Source of the DNA: Nostoc sp. FACHB-110
Lineage (GTDB): Bacteria; Cyanobacteriota; Cyanobacteriia; Cyanobacteriales; Nostocaceae
DNA length: 64,000 nucleotides
Assembly: GCF_014697425.1 (NCBI RefSeq)
Contig: NZ_JACJRU010000025.1
Span: 1-64,000 of the forward strand
Reading direction: 5' to 3'
The notes under the pieces are model-generated. The model was given only the letters and a program-made list of their open reading frames with translations. It searched no databases and was not told the origin of the DNA. Below are positions 17,116 through 25,788 of this stretch, piece by piece. Each line of letters opens with the position of its first letter. Positions within the stretch are counted from its first letter, which is position 1. Made by a program: the position numbers and the translations under genes.

Positions 17116-19143
17116 TTATTGCACACGCTGTACTATTCCTATAAAGGCATCTTCTAAGGAGAAGGGAATAGGACGCAGGGAATTGACGGTAATTTGATTG
17201 GCTTTTAAAAGTTGAGTAATTTGGTTGATTTCTTGTTCGGGGTTGTCGAGAACAATGTGTAAACTATCGGCAAAAATCGAAACTCGCCATGAGTCGAAGT
17301 GTTGTTTGAGTAGTTTAGAGGCGGCTTGGTTTTGATTGACGATGATTTCGATTAATTTTCCTGGTTGTGATGCTTTGATGGAACTGGGTGAACCTTCGGC
17401 GACGGTTTCACCTGCAACCATAAAACTCATGCGGTTACATTGTTCTGCTTCTTCTAAATAGTGAGTTGTGACTAAGATGGCTGTACCGTTACGGGCGAAG
17501 TCATTAATTAGCTTCCAAAATTGGCGACGCGCTAAGGGATCTACTCCTGATGTTGGTTCGTCTAAAAATAAAATATCTGGTTCGTGCATCACAGAAGCAC
17601 CAAAAGCTACGCGCTGTTTCCAGCCTCCGGGTAACTGTCCGGTGACGAGGTTTTCTTGTCCTTCTAAGCCGCAGGTAGCAATTACCCAATCAATTTTTTC
17701 TCGCCGGAGTTTGCGCGGTACGCCGTACACTCCGCTATAAAATTCCAGGTTTTGCAGGATGGTTAAGTCGTCGTAGAGGGTGAATTTCTGACTCATATAA
17801 CCAATGCGTCGTCTTAAGTCTGCACTCCGCAGATTTCCAGTTTCACCACCCAAAGAAACTTCGCCGCCACTGGCTTCTAAAAGTCCACACAGCATTTTAA
17901 TTGTGGTGGTTTTTCCCGCACCGTTAGCACCCAACAACCCAAAAATTTCGCCGTAACGCACCTCAACGTTGACATCTTTCACGGCTTGGAATTTACCAAA
18001 CACACGACTCAGGTTGTGGGCGTATATTGCTAGTGCTGAGTGCTGTGTGCTGTTAGCGGTAGCGGGGCGTTCAGCCCGTGCTGAGTTTTGATTACTTCCC
18101 CTATACCCTTGCACCCCTACTCCCCACTCCCCACTCCCTACTCCCCTTTTTCGAGAACGGGGAAAAGGGAAAAACTGCGGTGCGGAACCTTGTTGGCGTA
18201 GTCGGGTGACAAAGACGTTTTCTAATGTGGGTTCGCCATGTTCGATGGTGGGAGGTGGTAGCTGATGTTGTTGTAATAGTTGGCGGACTTCGGTTTCTCC
18301 CCTATCTAAATCTTGCACGAGGACATCCAAGCGATCGCCAAAAATTTGCACATCTATAATATTTGTCTGTGCAGTTTGAGAAAGTATCTCTTCTGTGGCT
18401 TCTAAATTGGTTGTTCGTACTTCCAAGCGATGCAAGCCTAAGTTATCTCGTAATTCGCCGGGTGTGCCAATTTCATGAATTTGTCCACTATACATCAAAG
18501 CCACCCGGTGACAGCGTTCGGCTTCGTCGAGGTATGGTGTCGCTACAACAATTGTCATCCCCTCGGCTGAGAGTTCGGCTAGGACATCCCAAAATTCTCG
18601 CCGCGAAACGGGGTCAACACCTGTGGTAGGTTCATCTAGTAACAATACTTCTGGTTGGGAGACTAAAGCACAACATAACGCCAGCTTTTGTTTCATTCCC
18701 CCCGAAAGTTGCCCCGCCAAGCGATCGCCAAATCTATCTAAATCCATTAAACTTAGATATTTATTGCGACGTTGCAAAAGCAAATCATCCGCTACTTGTC
18801 GCAAACCCCCCGCGTAACGCAAGTTTTCATCAATACTCAAATCTAAATACAGCGAAAACTGTTGAGTAAGATAGCCAGTCATTAACCGTGCATCTCGCGC
18901 AGGGTGTCCAAATATCTCCACTTCCCCTGCTGTCGCTTCCATCACTCCGCCCAAGATGTGAAAGGTGCTAGTTTTACCTGCGCCATCAGGGCCGATTAAA
19001 CCAAACATTTCGCCTTTGTGGACAGTGAAATCAATTCCTCGCACTGCTGCTAAGTTGCCGTAGTGCTTGTGTAAACCATGTACTTTAATTGCAGTGGTGG
19101 GAGAAGTTGATGATGGGGGTGAGGTGGTGAGTAGCTGTTTCAT
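17116..19143 (-). CDS. ABC exporter ATPase with two fused nucleotide-binding domains, YbhF-like
   Basis: About 675 residues with two ATP-binding domains. The first has Walker A GPDGAGKTS, signature LSGGMKQKLALC and Walker B VLLLDEPTTGVDP. The second has GANGAGKTT, a degenerate signature LPGGWKQRVAFG and ILFLDEPTSGVDP. Both have switch His or equivalents (the second TTHYLEE; the first ATPYLDE lacks His). The ATG at 19143 (MKQLLTTSPP) is preferred over an upstream start that reads into a repeat. The linker between domains is unusually long and low in complexity because it is encoded by dispersed and tandem repeats (about 18048-18147). It energises the two permeases encoded downstream. Confidence 0.9.
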   Translation of the reverse strand: MKQLLTTSPPSSTSPTTAIKVHGLHKHYGNLAAVRGIDFTVHKGEMFGLIGPDGAGKTSTFHILGGVMEATAGEVEIFGHPARDARLMTGYLTQQFSLYLDLSIDENLRYAGGLRQVADDLLLQRRNKYLSLMDLDRFGDRLAGQLSGGMKQKLALCCALVSQPEVLLLDEPTTGVDPVSRREFWDVLAELSAEGMTIVVATPYLDEAERCHRVALMYSGQIHEIGTPGELRDNLGLHRLEVRTTNLEATEEILSQTAQTNIIDVQIFGDRLDVLVQDLDRGETEVRQLLQQHQLPPPTIEHGEPTLENVFVTRLRQQGSAPQFFPFPRSRKRGVGSGEWGVGVQGYRGSNQNSARAERPATANSTQHSALAIYAHNLSRVFGKFQAVKDVNVEVRYGEIFGLLGANGAGKTTTIKMLCGLLEASGGEVSLGGETGNLRSADLRRRIGYMSQKFTLYDDLTILQNLEFYSGVYGVPRKLRREKIDWVIATCGLEGQENLVTGQLPGGWKQRVAFGASVMHEPDILFLDEPTSGVDPLARRQFWKLINDFARNGTAILVTTHYLEEAEQCNRMSFMVAGETVAEGSPSSIKASQPGKLIEIIVNQNQAASKLLKQHFDSWRVSIFADSLHIVLDNPEQEINQITQLLKANQITVNSLRPIPFSLEDAFIGIVQRVQ
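18048..18147. repeat. Dispersed repeat and CTCCCCA tandem read in frame within the ABC ATPase gene
   Basis: 18048..18085 matches the intergenic repeat at 31441..31478 in opposite orientation with about one mismatch. It is followed by CTACTCCCCACTCCCC tandem units. Together they encode the Gly/Ser/Arg-rich linker between the two ATPase domains. The insert keeps the frame open. Confidence 0.8.
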
Positions 19144-19311
19144 AGTTTTATGTCTCACGCAAAGGCGCAAAGACGCAAAGGCAGTTATGAGAGATTTATC
19201 TATTCATGGGTCATCAGGACTTACGCAAAGACTCTTATTCCTTTGTGTTCTTTGCGTTCTACCCTGCGGGAAGCCGCTTACGCGTCTATGTGGTTCGTTT
19301 TTTCCTACTCC
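19144..19311. repeat. Cluster of short intergenic repeats inside the efflux operon
   Basis: Holds ACGCAAAGGCGCAAAGACGC, then CAGGACTTACGCAAAGACTC (the end sequence of the family D repeat), then a small GC-rich insert CCCTGCGGGAAGCCGCTTAC inside TTTGCGTTCT...TCTATGTGGTTC. No coding function; it separates the adaptor and ATPase genes. Confidence 0.6.
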
Positions 19312-20685
19312 CTATTCCCTAGTCCCCGCTCCCTTCAAATCAATCTCTGCATCGGCTGGCATTCCCATTTTGGCGCAGGGTAAATCTGATTGATTGTAGG
19401 GATTTTCGGGGTTAAAGCAGCTATCAGGATTTTGCACTTCAATGCGAATTCCTACTACTTGTCTGACTCTATCTTTTTGAAAGTAAATATTTTCTGGTGT
19501 AAAAGAAGCTTGCGGATCTATGGCAATTACTTTACCTTCTAGAGGTTTATCTGGTGCAGAATCAATCAAGATTTTTGTGGTTTGTCCTAGACGCACTCTG
19601 CCAATGTCGCCTTCGGGAATAAAACCTCTAAAATAGACTGTTTTGGGGTCGACAATTGTCAAAATATTTGTTTGGCTGCTAACTACTGCGCCTGGTTCGA
19701 CACTACGGGCTGTGACTACGCCATCTAAGGGGCTAACTACATTTAAATCTTTTTTCGAGTCGGCAATTTGGGTCAGAATTTGCTGTTTTGCGGCTTGGGC
19801 ATCTTTGACTTTGGCACGGGCGGATTTGACTTTTGCTTGTGCAGACTTCAACTGTGCAACACTTTGCTGTTGTTTTCTGACTAATGATGTGACTTGGGCG
19901 TTGCGAATGTCAGGGTTGAAACTTGTGGTTTGGGCTTGAGTTAATGCCCCTGAGGAGGCACTTAATTGTTGGCGTGCAGCATTAACGGCGGCTTCCCGGG
20001 CTTCGAGGGTGGCTATTGCGGTGTCTAAGGTGGTTTGTGCTTGGTCAAATTGTTGCTGATTTATAGCACCTTCTTTAACTAATTTATCGTAGCGATCGCG
20101 GTTGATTTTTGCTAAATTTACTTCTGCTACGGCTTGTTTAACTTGGGCTTGGGCTTGCACTAATGTAGCTCTGGCTGCGGCGACGTTTGATTGTGCTTGC
20201 TCAATTCTGCCTGTGGTGTCACCTTGAGACTGCTGCCAATTGAGTTTGGCTTCGTTAATTTGGCTGGTGATTTCTTGAATCTGTCTTTCTACTTGCTCAA
20301 CATCAGAGACTGCTTGCTGTTCATCTGATTGCGCTGATGCAATTCTCGCCTCAGCACCACGCAACTGGTCTTGTAGAAGTTGGTCGTTACTATCATCTAG
20401 TGTAATTAACTCTTGCCCCTTCTTAACTGCTGCTCCTTCCCGCACAGCAATTGACATGATTCTTCCCGAGCGCTTCACCCCAATCTCAGTTTCATAACCT
20501 TCAATTCGACCACTGACCTTGAGTATATTTACTGATGCTTGTGGCTGACTACGCCACACTGCGTAGCCAATACCACCCACCGCCACTAACCCTAATATCA
20601 ATAAAGGAATTGGTTTCTGACGTTTCTGCTGCTTGGATACTGGCGCATTCGTAAGACTTTCCGGTACTGGGGCAGTCTGAGTCAT
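19312..20685 (-). CDS. HlyD-family periplasmic adaptor (membrane fusion protein), YbhG-like
   Basis: A 457-residue protein: short cytoplasmic N-terminus, one span (about 27-45), a first biotinyl-lipoyl half (SGRIMSIAVREGAAVKKGQELITLD), a very long Gln/Ala-rich coiled coil (about 105-315), a second lipoyl half (NVVSPLDGVVTARSVEPGAVV), then a beta-barrel. This is the adaptor that links an inner-membrane ABC exporter to an outer-membrane channel. It is the first gene of the exporter operon, directly downstream of the putative TetR operator. The C-terminus ends within an intergenic-type repeat, so the last few residues may be recently acquired. Confidence 0.9.
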   Translation of the reverse strand: MTQTAPVPESLTNAPVSKQQKRQKPIPLLILGLVAVGGIGYAVWRSQPQASVNILKVSGRIEGYETEIGVKRSGRIMSIAVREGAAVKKGQELITLDDSNDQLLQDQLRGAEARIASAQSDEQQAVSDVEQVERQIQEITSQINEAKLNWQQSQGDTTGRIEQAQSNVAAARATLVQAQAQVKQAVAEVNLAKINRDRYDKLVKEGAINQQQFDQAQTTLDTAIATLEAREAAVNAARQQLSASSGALTQAQTTSFNPDIRNAQVTSLVRKQQQSVAQLKSAQAKVKSARAKVKDAQAAKQQILTQIADSKKDLNVVSPLDGVVTARSVEPGAVVSSQTNILTIVDPKTVYFRGFIPEGDIGRVRLGQTTKILIDSAPDKPLEGKVIAIDPQASFTPENIYFQKDRVRQVVGIRIEVQNPDSCFNPENPYNQSDLPCAKMGMPADAEIDLKGAGTRE

Positions 20686-20721
20686 ATTAGCACCCTAGAT
20701 GAAAACAAATATTTTGGCCAT

Positions 20722-20742
20722 CATACTAGACTGTCCAGTATG
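20722..20742. promoter_or_regulatory. Palindromic operator for the TetR-family regulator
   Basis: A 21-bp palindrome with half-sites CATACT-a-GAC and GTC-c-AGTATG around a central T; only one symmetric pair mismatches. It lies in the 92-bp divergent gap, 36 bp before the regulator start and 37 bp before the adaptor start. This fits TetR repression of both directions. The assignment rests on position and symmetry. Confidence 0.75.
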
Positions 20743-20777
20743 ATATAGCAAGAAAACTGCAAAAAAATTTACCATTC

Positions 20778-21401
20778 ATGCCTAAAACTCCTGCTTCCCA
20801 ACTGGAATCTGTTTTACCTGCAATTACTCCAAAACAGGAGCAAATCTTACAAGGAGCAATTCGAGTATTTTTGTGCGAGGGTTACGCTAAAACCAGTATG
20901 GATAGGGTGAGTGCAGAAGCAGGAGTAGCCAAACAAACAATATACAGTCACTTTCAAGATAAAGAAGGACTCTTCAAGGCGTTGATGGAACGGTTAACGC
21001 TGGCGTGTTTGCAAAGTATATTTTCTGGCACAAAATTGCACGGCGAACCGAAAATTTTCTTGCGCCAGATAGCCGAAACTTATTTAACCAAAGTAGCAGA
21101 TAATCCAGATTATTTGGCACTGTTGCGGTTGATTATTACTGAGTCGCAAAACTTTCCTGAACTGGCAAAATTATATAATCAAACTGTAGTGCAACGTGGT
21201 CGATTTTTACTCAGTCAATATTTTGTATCTCATCCAGAATTAAATATTGCTGACCCAGAAGCAATGGCACATATATTTATGGGTTCGCTGGTTTCTTATG
21301 TCATTGTACAGGATATTTTGTATGGTAAAGAACTATGCTCTTTGTCACGCGATCGCCTGTTAGATAGTTTGATGAATATCATCATGAGTCAGTCAAAATA
21401 A
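20778..21401 (+). CDS. TetR/AcrR family repressor, CecR-like by context
   Basis: A 207-residue regulator. The N-terminal helix-turn-helix is MDRVSAEAGVAKQTIYSHF followed by DKEGLFKALMERL, the classic TetR signature. The C-terminal ligand-binding domain is divergent and ligand-unassigned. It is divergently transcribed from the HlyD/ABC exporter operon with a strong palindrome between them. E. coli has the same pairing of a TetR regulator (CecR/YbiH) with ybhGFSR. It is likely a local repressor relieved by an exported compound. Confidence 0.88.
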   Translation: MPKTPASQLESVLPAITPKQEQILQGAIRVFLCEGYAKTSMDRVSAEAGVAKQTIYSHFQDKEGLFKALMERLTLACLQSIFSGTKLHGEPKIFLRQIAETYLTKVADNPDYLALLRLIITESQNFPELAKLYNQTVVQRGRFLLSQYFVSHPELNIADPEAMAHIFMGSLVSYVIVQDILYGKELCSLSRDRLLDSLMNIIMSQSK

Positions 21402-21430
21402 ATATATTTGCCATCAGGAGACTTGGAAAT

Positions 21431-21872
21431 ATGACCATTGTTTTTAACCAAGATAAATATAAAGAATTATTAGTTAAGTACCAACCAAAGTTAATTAAAA
21501 CTGAAGAAGAGAATGAGAGAGCCTTGGCTATAATTGAAGAATTGACGCATCGTTCAAATCTTACCCCTGAAGAAACTGAAATTTATGAACTGTTCATTAC
21601 TTTAATTGAAAAATGTGAGCAGTAATATTCAACAGCCAGACTTATTAAGATATTTTAGGTTCTGAAGATATTACTAAATTCCAAGCTAAACAGGACTTAC
21701 GCACAAGCTACTGAAAATCGAACCACAGAGGCGCAGAGTTCACGGAGAAATGAGAGTTTGAGAGATATTTTGCGTAAGTCCTAGCTAAAGCTTTACTGTA
21801 TAAGGGTTTTAAAATGTGCAAGTTAAGAGTTTAGCAAACTTTTTTAAAGTTGACCCTGGCGTATTTATTTAA
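21431..21872 (+). pseudogene. Decayed HigA-like (XRE) antitoxin gene interrupted by a miniature repeat
   Basis: The first 64 codons (21431..21625) remain open and match the N-terminal helical region typical of cyanobacterial HigA-type antitoxins (YQPKLIKTEEENERALAIIE, LTPEETEIYELFITLIEKCE). Beyond the stop, pieces of the C-terminal half remain in other frames: QPDLLRYF, GSEDITKFQAKA, and finally LANFFKVDPGVFI followed by TAA at 21870. A family D repeat sits inside this region. Stops and frameshifts mean the DNA-binding domain cannot be made. A 64-residue protein might still be translated; it has a good ribosome-binding site. No HigB toxin is seen next to it. Confidence 0.7.
21691..21782. repeat. 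Miniature inverted-repeat element, family D copy 1
   Basis: Ends AGGACTTACGCA and TGCGTAAGTCCT. It is flanked by an exact 7-bp direct repeat AGCTAAA (684-690 and 783-789 after 21000). Interior text GAACCACAGAGGCGCAGAG matches the inverted copy at 29049..29140. It is inserted into the antitoxin remnant. Confidence 0.8.
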
Positions 21873-21894
21873 AGATTAATTAAACAGACTCTAG

Positions 21895-22800
21895 TTACCA
21901 AGAAGACATAAATTGCCAATCTTCTGAATCTTCTGTATTTTCTGATGTAACTTCTGGTTGCTCTAGATTTTCTGCTTGCAGTAATTTATCATATTCACCG
22001 GAATCAACCCACTTCAACAACTCAGAAGCGCGCATCACAGACCAAGGAACTTGATATTCCATAAAGCTGAATATCTTAGTTACTTGATCCAAGTTATCAA
22101 GACTAATGCTGCCAAATTCACGCGCTTGGGCTGTAAAATCAGCGATAGTATCGGCATTTAAATAGTCACTAGGTAAGCCAGCTAACTTCATCAGTGCAGT
22201 AATAGCGACATTGATATCTTGACAAGCTAATAAACCCGCGCGATCGCAAGTAAATTTTGACATTATAATCCAGTTATAAAGCCCGAGTTCTATCCCCCCA
22301 GCAGCTAAACCTCCTAAGCCAAACGTTGTACCATTCACCAGGTTTTTTAACATTGGCATAACATTTGCAATTTGCTGATAAGCAATATATTTACCCTTCA
22401 CTCGGGCAATTTCGTACCCAAAAGCAAATAGCAATTCCTCATAAGAATACCATTCCATCGCTTCTAAATTCACACTCACCATTGGCTTTTCTACACCAAC
22501 AGCATTAGTATGAATGTGTCCTGTACCACGAAATAAATATAATTCTGGCTGTGGACTCAAATCAAGAATCTCACAACTTTCAGCAAACGCATCATGTAAC
22601 TGTGGAAAATTCCGAGGTGTGACGCGAAATTCCCCACCAAGAATTTGCATTCTCAGCAAGCGGTCAATTCCATATTCATTCACCTTGTTTAACAATAAAG
22701 ATAAGCCAGGAGTTTTATTTAAAGCTGTCAAAGCTTTTTGGTCAAAAGGATGCTGAAATGTAACTGTATTTAGCCCAAATAGTATTTTTCTTTCCATCAT
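21895..22800 (-). CDS. M48-like peptidase homologue lacking zinc ligands (pseudopeptidase)
   Basis: A 301-residue protein with the fold-level features of cyanobacterial M48 peptidases, including the EELLFAFGYE helix, a hydrophobic pair and CDRAGLLACQD. The zinc motif HExxH is replaced by YEIAR (129-133), and the usual glutamate before the CDRAGL block is Lys182. All three expected ligands are therefore missing, so proteolysis is unlikely. It is the third gene of a coupled trio: its ATG overlaps the TGA of the DUF2358 gene (ATGA). A scaffolding or regulatory role is possible. Confidence 0.8.
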   Translation of the reverse strand: MMERKILFGLNTVTFQHPFDQKALTALNKTPGLSLLLNKVNEYGIDRLLRMQILGGEFRVTPRNFPQLHDAFAESCEILDLSPQPELYLFRGTGHIHTNAVGVEKPMVSVNLEAMEWYSYEELLFAFGYEIARVKGKYIAYQQIANVMPMLKNLVNGTTFGLGGLAAGGIELGLYNWIIMSKFTCDRAGLLACQDINVAITALMKLAGLPSDYLNADTIADFTAQAREFGSISLDNLDQVTKIFSFMEYQVPWSVMRASELLKWVDSGEYDKLLQAENLEQPEVTSENTEDSEDWQFMSSW

Positions 22801-23222
22801 TTATCACCTTTTTGAACAAACTGCCTTAAAATCTCTCCTGGCTTTCTATCCCAAGTATCAATATGCTCATATATCAAATTATTTGCATTCAGTTTATAAG
22901 TGGAATAGCCATTAAAAAATATCTTTGCCTGCCAAGGTACACGTAACACACCACGAACTGTCCACTTGGCTATAATTGTATCTTCTGCTGCCTGATAAAC
23001 TTCATGCACATCAAAGGCAATTTGCGTAAAAAATAATTTGGCGTGAAATCGCAATGTCCAAAAAATAATGCGATAGTTAAATTTATATTTAAATTTATTT
23101 ACTGGGTCTTGAAAATAAATATTTTGTGTATAAATGTCGTAAGAAATATCTTTTTCAAATAAAGTCGGTAAATCATCTTTGAGAGTTTGAATTACTTGTT
23201 CTATCGGGAATTTATCTGTCAT
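22797..23222 (-). CDS. DUF2358 family protein
   Basis: A 141-residue protein of the SnoaL/NTF2-like-looking DUF2358 family found in cyanobacteria and plastids (FEKDISYDIYTQNIYFQDPV, TIIAKWTVRGVLRVPW, DTWDRKPGEILRQFV). The start at 23222 is fixed by a four-base ATGA overlap with the stop of the upstream glycosyl-hydrolase-like gene; longer alternatives would read through that gene. Its own TGA overlaps the start of the M48-like gene. Function is unknown, but the double coupling suggests equal production of all three proteins. Confidence 0.8.
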   Translation of the reverse strand: MTDKFPIEQVIQTLKDDLPTLFEKDISYDIYTQNIYFQDPVNKFKYKFNYRIIFWTLRFHAKLFFTQIAFDVHEVYQAAEDTIIAKWTVRGVLRVPWQAKIFFNGYSTYKLNANNLIYEHIDTWDRKPGEILRQFVQKGDK

Positions 23223-24376
23223 ACACCTGTTAAAATCAGATTTTTTAAGAATCTCTGTATTTTCTGCCATAACGATAAATCATCTCTATCGCTAGAACGC
23301 TGTAAATCAGCCAAAGTCGGGAATATAGCAGGTTGAGCGTAGGGGCCATTTCGCAAGACAGAAGCAAGAGCATTGTTATTCTCTCGCAAACCTTCGTAAA
23401 AAAAGAAGACTTCTCCAGAAATTCCGAGTCGGCGGTTGAATGCGATCGCCTGCACCAGATATTCTGGACTAATGCAGTAATTCCCCAACTTCATCAAAAT
23501 TCCCGGTGCTACCTTGGGGAGAGTTGCATCTGTAAACTGACTGAGCAATTGATTAGCGATCGCTTTATAACTATTAAAATCACGGCGATAAATCTGGGGA
23601 TGAATCATATCAACAATTCCCAACCTTAGCCAGGTGGGATAGTCTTGCAGATATTCTCGAAATCCCCAATCATAAATATTTGGCGACATCGACACCAGCA
23701 AATTAGGGTTAATCCTTTTCACTTCGCCATAAAGTCGTGCCAAAAAATCAGTCAAAATATCAGCACGCCACTGTAACCATTGTTTATCTTGGGGGTTGTT
23801 TGGTGGACGACTGCCAAATTGCTGTTGATAACGGGCAATTGTCAGGGGATCATAACCACCTTCGCATGGTAAAGCCGGAAAGCGATCGTCTCCTTGAATC
23901 CCATCGACATCATAATTGCTTGCCACCTCCAAAACCAAGTTCAACATAAACTCTTGCACTTGGGGATGAAAAGCATTCATCCACTCAAAACCATTTTTTT
24001 GTAATAGATTTCCGTTACAGTCCCGCGCCGCCCATTCAGGTTTTTGCTGTAACAGCATTCCACCATTCAAGTTGTAGGAACTGGCAAAACCGTATTCAAA
24101 CCAAGGAATAACCTTTAACCCCACGCGTCGCGCCTGGGTTATCACCTCTGCTAAAGGATCACGCCCAACAGACATTGGGTCAATCTCCACCCCAAAAGTT
24201 TGTCGCATAGTTGGACTGGGGTACATAGTCACACCCTTATTCCACACAACGGGAAACACCACGTTAAACCCAGTCTCCGCCAACAAATCCATCGCTTGGG
24301 CAATGCGTTCCTGTGAGCGGAAAACCTTACTGTCAGTAGTTGTCAGCCAAACACCGCGAATTTCTGTTTTTTTCAT
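23219..24376 (-). CDS. GH10-like (GHL10/YngK-type) glycoside hydrolase
   Basis: A 385-residue protein with a TIM-barrel core: IRGVWLTTTDSKV at the N-terminus, NVVFPVVWNKG, VIPWFEYGF, GIQGDDRFP, and MIHPQIYRRDF. These match the GHL10 (DUF187-type) putative glycoside hydrolases. Acidic residues at strand ends (WFEYGF, QGDDR) could be catalytic. No signal peptide is seen. It is first in the coupled trio. The tandem TTCATAC tract lies immediately upstream and must contain or abut its promoter. The substrate is unknown. Confidence 0.85.
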   Translation of the reverse strand: MKKTEIRGVWLTTTDSKVFRSQERIAQAMDLLAETGFNVVFPVVWNKGVTMYPSPTMRQTFGVEIDPMSVGRDPLAEVITQARRVGLKVIPWFEYGFASSYNLNGGMLLQQKPEWAARDCNGNLLQKNGFEWMNAFHPQVQEFMLNLVLEVASNYDVDGIQGDDRFPALPCEGGYDPLTIARYQQQFGSRPPNNPQDKQWLQWRADILTDFLARLYGEVKRINPNLLVSMSPNIYDWGFREYLQDYPTWLRLGIVDMIHPQIYRRDFNSYKAIANQLLSQFTDATLPKVAPGILMKLGNYCISPEYLVQAIAFNRRLGISGEVFFFYEGLRENNNALASVLRNGPYAQPAIFPTLADLQRSSDRDDLSLWQKIQRFLKNLILTGV

Positions 24377-24404
24377 AAGTTATAAGAAAGCATAAAGTGA
24401 AAAT

Positions 24405-24500
24405 TTCATACTTCATACTTCATACTTCATACTTCATACTTCATACTTCATACTTCACCCTTCATACTTCACACTTCACACTTCATACTTCACACTTCAT
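24405..24500. repeat. Heptanucleotide tandem repeat (TTCATAC)n
   Basis: About 13 seven-base units of TTCATAC with TTCACAC and TTCACCC variants. Short tandem heptamers of this kind are typical of heterocystous cyanobacteria. A shorter similar tract lies near 39574..39603. Confidence 0.85.
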
Positions 24501-24618
24501 ATAAGAATTCTCTGACATTACCACCACCTCAAACACTGCCTTTTAACAGATGTTTGCTCTAGGATGACGGTACATAATTCAACAAAACTTAGATTGCTCG
24601 TAGATAAAATACAACATA

Positions 24619-25479
24619 ATGTCAGCAACAGAAACTTGGCAACACAAATATATAACTACCAATGGCGTGAAACTGCACTATGTCACCCAAGGCACAGGCC
24701 CTTTAATGTTGATGTTACACGGGTTTCCTGAATTTTGGTATTCCTGGCGGCATCAAATACCTGAATTCGCCCAACATTTCCAAGTAGTGGCGTTAGATTT
24801 GCGGGGCTATAACGACAGCGACAAACCAACAGCACAATCAGCTTATGTCATGGATGAATTTGTTAAAGATATTGAGGGAGTAATTAAAGGTTTAGGTCAC
24901 GAAAAATGCGTTTTAGTTGGGCATGATTGGGGTGGTGCGATCGCCTGGTTTTTTGCCTACGCTCACCCAGAAATGATAGAGAAATTAATCATACTTAATC
25001 TACCCCATCCAGCCAAGTTTTCTCAAGGATTATTCACGCCTCAGCAATTACTACGTAGTTCCTATATATTCTTATTTCAACTGCCTGTAATTCCCGAATT
25101 CATCCTACAATCTTTTGATTATCAAATAATTGCCCATACATTTCAAGGCACAGCATTTAATAAAAATACTTTCACTGATTCTGACCTAGAAGCTTATAAA
25201 AAAGCAGCAGCTAAACCCGGTGCTTTAACAGCTATGTTGAACTATTACCGCAATAGTTTACCGCAATTTTTAACCAACAAGAATTGGGAAATTTTACCAG
25301 TCCATACACTGATGATTTGGGGAGAAAATGATACAGCCCTTGGGAAGGAGCTTACTTATGGGACTGATGCCTATGTTAGCAACTTGCAAATTCAGTATAT
25401 TCCCAATTGCGGACATTGGGTACAGCAAGAAGAACCGCAGTTAGTTAACCAGTATATGAGGAAATTTCTGGTAGTTTAA
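24619..25479 (+). CDS. Alpha/beta hydrolase, epoxide hydrolase-like
   Basis: 286 residues. The oxyanion motif HGFPEFWYSWRHQ and nucleophile elbow VGHDWGG (Asp103) are characteristic of soluble epoxide hydrolases and dehalogenases. The cap domain has candidate tyrosines (FDYQ, LNYYRN). The catalytic acid region IWGENDTALG and the base His in NCGHWVQQEEP complete the triad. Haloalkane dehalogenases share the fold, but HGFPEFWYSW favours epoxide hydrolase. It is monocistronic. Confidence 0.87.
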   Translation: MSATETWQHKYITTNGVKLHYVTQGTGPLMLMLHGFPEFWYSWRHQIPEFAQHFQVVALDLRGYNDSDKPTAQSAYVMDEFVKDIEGVIKGLGHEKCVLVGHDWGGAIAWFFAYAHPEMIEKLIILNLPHPAKFSQGLFTPQQLLRSSYIFLFQLPVIPEFILQSFDYQIIAHTFQGTAFNKNTFTDSDLEAYKKAAAKPGALTAMLNYYRNSLPQFLTNKNWEILPVHTLMIWGENDTALGKELTYGTDAYVSNLQIQYIPNCGHWVQQEEPQLVNQYMRKFLVV

Positions 25480-25788
25480 AATACTAAATACTGCGATTAC
25501 TGAGTAATATTTATTCACAGAAAACTTGCCCTTAACAACTCATAAAAAAGCAACATAGATAAGGGCATTTTGTAAAAATATTTAACAAATTTCTCATAGG
25601 TTAATGCATCTATCAGCTTTCTCTGATTCAGACCCCAAAACCCTTGTGATTAGTCTTGCCTATCATCAAATAAATAGATAAACATCAACATCATTTTGTT
25701 AGTTAAATCAACATCGTGCAGAAATTTAGTGAGATAATAGAGTCGTGAGGAAAAGAACGGATGAACCTAATCACAAAGGGGAAAAATT
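25480..25788. other. Non-coding gap (309 bp)
   Basis: AT-rich region upstream of the pentapeptide gene. It ends in an AAAGGGG ribosome-binding site before the ATG at 25789. An overlapping out-of-frame ATG lies at 25761. Nothing else stands out. Confidence 0.45.

Noticed and set aside
24405..24500. Tandem TTCATAC tract as iteron or origin
   Set aside because: The same heptamer occurs elsewhere in short tracts and no replication gene or DnaA-box cluster is near.
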